Translations under genes and position numbers: made by a program
Notes under the pieces: generated by a model
Database searches by the model: none
What the model was told of the DNA's origin: nothing
The model's input: the letters and a program-made list of their open reading frames with translations, nothing else
Source of the DNA: Diphasiastrum complanatum
Taxonomy: Eukaryota > Streptophyta > Lycopodiopsida > Lycopodiales > Lycopodiaceae
Assembly (NCBI GenBank): GCA_029204225.1
Contig: CM055096.1
Span: forward strand, 58,481,600 to 58,545,599
Direction: 5' to 3'
DNA: 64,000 bases
In this document: piece after piece, positions 57,857 through 64,000 of the stretch
Numbering within the stretch: position 1 is the stretch's first letter
How the letters are laid out: each line of letters starts with the position of its first letter

Positions 57857-57979
57857 TCAAGTGCTTCCAAATTATACTCCCTACATTCCTTATTATGTGC
57901 ATTGGATCCAATAGATTATTTATCAATAATTGTCCACAAGAAAAAAGTTCATAAAATATGGACAACCTTTTTATATTAG

Positions 57980-58107
57980 GAGGCAGGTGCTGTGGATCTT
58001 GAAAGAATCTCCAAATTTGAAGCCAGTCACTTGCCTTTCAAGAACAGAACATAAATGCTACAATTTGATAAGCAATGTTAAAATAGATATCATTACATCA
58101 TCAAATG
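57980..58107 (+). other. Exon-like open block (right arm)
   Basis: Mirror copy of 2098-2225. TTTTTATATTAG ahead and GTAAGC behind resemble splice acceptor and donor. The open frame differs from the left copy by about one residue in 64. Confidence 0.3.
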
Positions 58108-58199
58108 GTAAGCTACTCACCTGAATAGCTTTCTGACACTTACATCTGAGCACCCGTATTTAGTTTGCAAGTTTATGAGCAATAGACAACTTTTAACAT

Positions 58200-58575
58200 A
58201 CCCTAGACCCTAAACCTCAAACTCCTTATAATAAATCCCAAAACCCCTTCCTAAACTCCAAGCCCCTTACCCTTACTCTAGATTCCTAAACCCCTTATCG
58301 ATTACTCTAAACCCTTTTTTCTAGATTCCTTATCCTTAACCCTAAACCCCAAGCCCCTTACCCTAAAGCCTAATTTCCAAACTCCTTACCCTTACTCTAG
58401 ATCCCTAAACTCCTTACCCCTTATTCTAAACCTTTTTTCCTAGATTCCTTATCCTAAACCCTAAATCCTAAACTCCAAACTCCTTAACCTAAACTTGAAA
58501 CTCCTTACGCTAAATTCCAATCCCACCCTCTATCTTAAATACCTTTTCTTAGATCCCTTACTTTCAACACTAGAT
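58200..58575 (-). repeat. Degenerate telomere-like CCCTAAA tract (right arm)
   Basis: Mirror of 1638-2008; strings such as ccctaaacc, accctagaccctaaacc and aaactccttaccc. Confidence 0.75.
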
Positions 58576-58795
58576 CCTAAAACACTTAGCCTACACATAT
58601 AATACACCAAATGCACATAATTGAAGTCATAAAGCATATCTATGAAATTGATGGATACGATATGTTGGATCTGGCTAGTAAGCAAGTAGCCTCGTTCGCA
58701 ATCAAATCATACTATAGATGTGATGGATTATTGATCAGATGATAAATGTAGTGAATCCAAGTATGTAGAGGCCCTTGGCATGGGAAACTTCCATA

Positions 58796-59157
58796 AGTGT
58801 GGAAAAGTTAGAATGCGAGTTTGAGTAGATTCAAATTCGAATGTTGGGTACTTTGAATCTAGACCCAAAAATAGTAGGCTTAGCATTTTGGAGGGAAATT
58901 CAAGTGGCCAAATAGGATTTGGACCTGTTATGAAAGGAGAAAACTTGTGGAGAGACACATCTTCTCTCTTCTTTATCTGATTTCATGCTTATATATGGTC
59001 CTCTTGGGTTCTACTATCCATTGGTGCACTATACTTGTGATTGCATGCAATTCTACGTGTAAAATGACCTATATTTGTTATTTTTGGATCCACACGTGTG
59101 AAATACAGTAGTTTGCTGGTTTTGTACGAACAACAACAGTACTTTATCATTTCAATG
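58796..59157 (+). repeat. A-family LTR fragment (right arm)
   Basis: Matches A LTR in the forward direction; cacacgtgtg at 59091-59100. Joins F integrase at about 59157. Confidence 0.82.
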
Positions 59158-60137
59158 TCACAAAGCAAGTGGCTCTTCCCTTGCTTTAAGATGATGAGAA
59201 GTGCACATATGAGTGTATCAACTCCAAAGGATGTGTGCTTTTGATGGAAGATCTTTGATATGCTTTCTTGTGTGATTTTGCAATGGCACAAGCCTCACAT
59301 GCTTGATCTCCTTGGAAAGATTCTTTGGTAAGCCAATAGCCTTGACTTATTTGAACATAGAAAGCATGGATTTGTAGTTGGGATGTCCCAACCTCCTATG
59401 CCATAACTCCTCCTTGGAAAGCTTTGTGACAGAAGCAATATTACAACTCTCTTGGATCAAGCTTGTATATGCCTCCAAATCTTGATCCATGTGCAAGGAT
59501 CTCATCATTTCTCTTGATAATACAAGTATCAATTTGAATTTCACATCAAGGCCACCATCAATAAGTTGGCCAACACTTATAATGTTTTTTGTAATTAGGC
59601 ACAAAAGGAACCTTGTTGAGAGAAAGAATTTTAGAAGATGAGGTCTTCAAGGGAATACTCCCTATGCCTTCAATATTGCATTCTTGGTCATTTGCTGTAT
59701 AGATAGTCTTCTTAGCTCCTCCATAAGGCATAATAGATGTGAAGGACTCCTTGGAGCTACACATATGTGAAGATGCTCCACTATCAATGTACCAAGAAAA
59801 ATCCTTCTTGAAAGGTGGAGATGAAAAACTAGAGACCATAAGAGATCCCTCTCCATCACTTGCAATAGAGTCTTCTTTATCATTTGAAAGATTGGCTTGC
59901 TTGAATTGATACTTCTTCTTGAAGCAATTTGTAGCATAGTGCCCCATCTGCCACAAAAGAAACATTTGATATTCTTCTTCTTCTTTGAGGTAGAAGCATG
60001 AGAGGTGTGAACCTCCTCTCCATCTTGGTCTTTATCTTTTCCTTTGTCCTTGGAGAAGTGTTGGTGTTGCATTTTGCTCCTCCCTTTATGCTTGGCAAAA
60101 AGAGCTTTGCCATCACAATTATGGTTGAATGATAACT
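59158..60137 (-). pseudogene. F-family copia gag-protease-integrase fragment (right arm)
   Basis: Minus strand: gag tail (LSFNHNCDGKALFAKHKGR), CCHC knuckle disrupted by one missing base near 59948, then one open frame through ATNCFKKKYQF to protease YIDSGASSHMCSS (about 59770) and a stop; GAG-pre-integrase LWHRRLGHPNYKSM at about 59365-59405. The lesion differs from that of the left arm, which has an intact knuckle but a shift before protease. Confidence 0.88.
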
Positions 60138-61211
60138 TCTCCACGTGCGTGGTATAGTAGGATCGATGCCTACTTTCATTCAAAGGGGATGGTGAGAACA
60201 CATTCTGATCCAAATCTATATGTCTTATGCTTTGATGGTATGGTTGCTTTGATTGCTCTTTATGTTGATGACTTGATTATTACGGGAAATAATCAAGAGA
60301 TGATAGACATGATCAAGAAAGACCTCATGGAACAATTCGAGATGACAGATCTCAGCCTGAAGCATTACTGCCTTGGAGTAGAAGTGTGGCAAAAAGGACA
60401 TGAAGTGGGTTTAACATAGGTGAAGTATGTCAAAGAGTTGTTGCACAGGTTTAGGTTGCAAGATTGCAAACCAGTAAACACTCCTATTGAACCAGGTAAA
60501 AAGCTTTCTAAGCTTGATCAGTCACAGTCATTTGATGCTACGTTGTATAGACAATTAGTAGGGAGCTTGATTTACCTTTCCACGACTAGACCAGATATAT
60601 GCTATGTTGTTGGCATTGTAAGTCAGTTTATGGCAGCACCTACAGAAATGCATTGGAAGGCAGCTAAACACATTTTGCGTTATGTGAAAGGCACTTCAGA
60701 GTATGGCTTGATTTACATGAAGCATGATGGTTTACCTGAGTTGTGTGGCTATGTGGATGCGGATTGGGGAGGTGAATATGATGATCGTAGATCCACCACA
60801 GGATATGTATTCCAGTATTGTGGTAGTTGCTTTTCCTGGTCTAGTAAGAAGCAAAGTACAATTGCAGTTTTCACCACAGAAGTAGAGTATAAGGCAATGT
60901 GTAGTGTAGCACAGGAAGCTATATGGTTGAGACAAATCTTGGAAGAAATTGGCATGAAGCAGAAAAATCCCACAACTTTACATAGCGACAGTCAGAGTGG
61001 CATTCAGCTAGCAAAGAATCCAGTGTTCCATGCGAGAAGTAAACACATTGAGATTCAATATCACTTTATACGTGAGAGGCTGCTGAGTCGTGAAATTCAT
61101 GTTGTTCATTGTAGCACAGAAAAACAACTAGCTAATATTTTCACTAAGCCACTTACTGGAGAAAAGTTTGATAAGTTTAGATCAAAGCTTTTTGTACTTA
61201 AAGTTTGTTGA
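60138..61211 (+). pseudogene. Copia element H RT C-terminus and RNase H
   Basis: Starts mid-RT with PRAWYSRIDAYFHSKG, then DPNLYVLCFDG, the catalytic LYVDDLIITGN (60261-60272), EMTDLSLKHYCLGVEVW, one nonsense codon (TAG, about 60418, where Gln is usual), KYVKELLHRF, LIYLSTTRPDICYVVG and RNase H (GYVDADWGGEYDDRRSTTGY, TTEVEYKAMC, LHSDSQSGIQLAKNP, HIEIQYHFIRERL) to a stop at 61209. Apart from the nonsense codon it is open for about 360 residues. RT N-terminus, integrase and gag are absent, cut by the edge of the right arm. Confidence 0.92.
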
Positions 61212-61253
61212 CTTTAAAGCTATGTATATGACTGTATAAAAAGTAGACTCTAC

Positions 61254-61545
61254 TTTAAGAGAGAGAGTTAGAATTAAAGTGAAATCACTGCGTTACTGTA
61301 CTGTGGGTCCTATCAGTGGATAAGGATCAGTTGGCCTCGCCACGAGGCAAGTCGACGGGACACGCGTCCCGCCAACGGCAACCTGGGTCATGCATGGGTT
61401 GCCTGAGTGAACAACTATATGTACAGTGTAATTTCATTTTGAGAAATACAGTTGCTATGTGAGCTTGCTATGGAGAGTGTTTTCTGTCTGTGTTACTATG
61501 TAGCATGATTTGTGTTCCTGTGCAAAGCAAATTCTAAGTTCTACC
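61254..61545 (+). repeat. Element H polypurine tract and 3' LTR
   Basis: A tract tttaagagagag precedes AGTTAGAATTAAAG at 61266. The LTR is GC-rich around 61330-61380, with nested inverted repeats. Its right end is unresolved because the sequence runs into element I near 61545. The AGTTA start resembles the LTR of element B. Confidence 0.65.
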
Positions 61546-63806
61546 TCATCACCATCATCGAAATCCAACACAAGTGAAGCATGGTGGATTGATAGTGCAC
61601 ATGACCTTCCAAAAGGACTATTTCTCCACTCTACTCTCTTTTAATAGTGTTAAGAAGTCTATCTGTACTGCAAGTGATCAAGAGTGTAGGATAAGTGGAA
61701 TTGGAACTATTCCTTTGTGCTTGGGATCATCCAAAAGGATGAATCCAACAGATGTCCTTTATGCACTTTCAATCACCAAAAACTTGTTGAGTGTTGGCCA
61801 ATTAATGGATAATGGCCTAGATGTACAATTTAAGCATGGAGATTTTTCCATTTTCGAGAATGATGATTGCATAGCAAAAGGATTTAAACAAGGTATATTA
61901 TTTAAATTAGATGCTAATGTGGCAATGGGGAGTGTGAACTTAGCAAATGAGGAGATCACCCAAGTGGAGCTATGGCACAAGAGGTTGGGCCATCTCAACT
62001 TCAAGGCAATGGAATCAATGTGTGCAAAGGAGCTAGCTCTCGGCCTCCCCAAGAAGTTAAGCTTTGTGAGGCTTGTAGTCTCTCAAAGACTCATAAGCTT
62101 CATTTCTCAAGATCTACCACTCCTCTTGAAGTCATTTTGAATGTGGATAGCTTTTCACATACATATAATGGTGGTGCTAAAGTATATGTATAATTCATTG
62201 ATGATCACTCAAGATTTTCTTGGATCTACCTTTTGTCTTCAAAAATGGTGTATGATTCATTTGTAAAGTTCAAAGCTATTGTTGAAAATCAGCTTAATAC
62301 TAAGATCAAGGTATTAAGATGTGATAATGGTGGAGATTACATCTCCAACAAGATGACATAGATTTGTAATGTTAAGGCATAAAGAGAGAGTTAACTTGTC
62401 CTTATGCCCCTCAACAAAATGGAGTGGTTGAGGTCTTAAGGCTAGAAGCTTCTTTGCCAAAACCATTTTGGAGTGAGGAAATTTCTTGTAACTTTTTGCA
62501 ATAGGACTCCAAGAAGATCTAGTAGAGCAAGGGCCGAGCCAACAAGGCTCGCGTACATTGGCAAAGGTGGTCAAAGGGAAGGCACTCAATCTCTCACTTC
62601 TTGTATACTTCTTACTTCAATTCTTGATGAACCAACTTGCTATGAAAATGCTTGTAAAGCAGAAGTTGGATGGATGCTATGCAAGTGGAGTATGATGCTC
62701 TCATGGACAATCATAATTGGGAACTTGTTGATCTTACTCAAGGGAAGAAGCCACTTTACTACAAGTGGGTGTATAGATTGAAGTATAACCAAGATGGATC
62801 AATAAATAAGTATAAAGCAAGGCTTGTAGCAAAAGGTTTTTTTTAAACTAAAGGCATTGATTATGATGAAACTTTTGCTCATGTGGCTAAGCTAGTTACA
62901 ATAAGATTGATCATTAGTCCTACTACTACTTTCAATTGGATGATCTTCCAACTTGATGTAACAGTTACAAATTTCTTCCTCAATGGCTACTTGGAGAAAG
63001 AAATCTACATGAGGCAACCCGAGGGCTTCACGAAGAAAGGACTTGAAGATAAAGTATGTTTCTTGAAGAGGAGTTTTTATAGACTCAAGCAAGCACCTAG
63101 AGCTTGGTACTCTAGGCTAAACTCTTTTCTTATCTCCATCAATTTTGTGTTGAGTTCATATGATCTTTCATTATACATGAAGTTTAATGATGGAAATATC
63201 ATTGTACTTGTATTGTATGTTGATGACACAATCTAAAGTGGAAATGATCTAGATAGAATAAGAGATGTTAAGATTGCTTTAGCTAAAGAGTTTAAGATGG
63301 TTGATCTCAGCCAATCACACTTCCTTCTTGGAATAGAAGTCTTTATATGTCAATCTAAATATGCTACATCCATCCTAGATCGATTTGGAATGAAGGTTTG
63401 TAAAGGCATTGAGACTCCAATGGAGAAAAATGTAAAAGCATCTATAAGTGATGATGAAGCATCATTTGAGGACATCTTTTGAGGACATCCCACTCTATAG
63501 AAGGCTTATAGGCTCCTTGATTTATTTAAGTATAACTAGGGCTGATCTTAGTCATAGTGTTGGAAAGTTAAGCCAATATATGCAAAGTGCTCCTGTGTCA
63601 CATTGGAAGATGACCAAAAGAGTCCTAAGATACATCTCATCAACTAGGAATTTTGGCATACTCTACAAATGGACTTATCTTGGCTTAAGGGCCTAATCTG
63701 ACTCAAATTATGAAGGTAACAAAGTGGATCAAAAATCTACAAGTGTATTTTCTAAATTCCTTTGTGATGGAGTAGTATCATGGCTTTCCAAAAAGCAAGA
63801 TACAAC
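61546..63806 (+). pseudogene. Copia element I, protease to RNase H, heavily decayed
   Basis: Protease starts at WWIDSAHMTFQKDYF: the Gly-Ala-Ser-Ser part of the usual DSGASSHM is largely deleted. It continues with LLSVGQLMDNGLDVQFKHG, LWHKRLGHLNFKAM, CEACSLSKTHK, IDDHSRFSWIYLLSS, KVLRCDNGGDYISN and a fragment CPYAPQQNGVVE; most of the remaining integrase is lost. RT begins near 62620 (YDALMDNHNWELVDL, DYDETFAHVAKLVTIRLII, QLDVTVTNFFLNGYLEKE, SFYRLKQAPRAWYS) with LYVDD at about 63213-63227, followed at once by a stop. RNase H fragments end near 63806 (LIGSLIYLSITRADLSHSV, WLSKKQDT). Many stops and shifts. Related to element D. Confidence 0.9.
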
Positions 63807-64000
63807 AAAAATCCCGCCGGACAATACAAACGATTGTGATTGGACCACAATTACTGTCCGAATACTCTTTTCCTGCCCGTATTTGTACACTTGAGGTTGA
63901 TTTGACATAATTAGTTATAAACTGTAGTTAACTAATCCCTGTAGTTTAGGAACTTCTTGTCATTCTTAGGTATACCTCTCATTCTCTTTGTTCTCATTCA
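63807..64000. other. No gene seen
   Basis: RNase H similarity stops at a sharp point near 63806; the following sequence to the window end shows no feature. Confidence 0.5.

Larger units (their letters stand above)
56899..60137. repeat. Right arm of large inverted duplication
   Basis: Reverse complement of 62-3313. The outer end at 60137 abuts copia H RT. It contains the exon-like block (57980-58107), telomere-like tract, A-LTR piece and F-family fragment described for the left arm. Confidence 0.93.

Overview
This is a gene-poor, repeat-saturated window of plant nuclear DNA. Plant origin is supported by many Ty1/copia elements whose primer-binding sites read TGGTATCAGAGC (initiator-Met tRNA type), Ty3/gypsy pol fragments with RNase H, integrase zinc-finger and chromodomain modules, and degenerate TTTAGGG telomere-like tracts. 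The mix of decayed families would suit a large, TE-rich plant genome, but the species cannot be told from the sequence. I see no convincing host gene, tRNA, rRNA or CRISPR array. Element families are named A to L here for convenience.

Layout, left to right. 62-3400: arm of an inverted duplication (F-family copia fragment, inverted A-LTR piece, telomere-like tract, 5' half of element B). 3402-5898: block T1 (promoter-bearing LTR-like repeat, GCATGTC minisatellite, E-family copia). 5899-8878: element D, minus strand. 8880-18453: block S copy 1, split by decayed gypsy and unclassified DNA (11252-16515), ending in the 3' half of element B. 18454-28460: composite copia element A, two head-to-tail bodies lacking most of reverse transcriptase (RT). 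28461-34419: mosaic of LTR pieces, a 155-bp AG microsatellite, J gag, gypsy pol fragments. 34420-36167: block T2. 36168-43174: an inverted segment holding non-coding LTR element G and the 5' end of E. 43212-47484: element F. 49126-54891: block S copy 2. 53621-57856: element B with both LTRs and a target-site duplication. 56899-60137: right arm. 60138-61545: copia H 3' end. 61546-63806: decayed copia I.

The main result is structural. If 3402-18453 and 36168-43174 are each turned around, the repeats that now look partly direct and partly inverted fall into one nested order: arm, B, S, T, centre (about 18.5-34.4 kb), T, S, B, arm. The window thus appears to derive from one very large inverted duplication, later broken by two internal inversions of about 15.1 kb and 7.0 kb. 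All breakpoints can be placed to within a few bases because copia element B and the E/G pair are each cut into two complementary halves.

The second result concerns composition. Element A, and apparently F, keep gag and protease but replace most or all of pol with an unrecognised module whose reading frame is shared by both A bodies. Several otherwise different LTR families also carry a CACAYGTGTG motif at a similar distance from the LTR end. These points suggest non-autonomous elements relying on other copia elements, with possible shared regulation. All functional statements are inferences from sequence reading; no database search was done.
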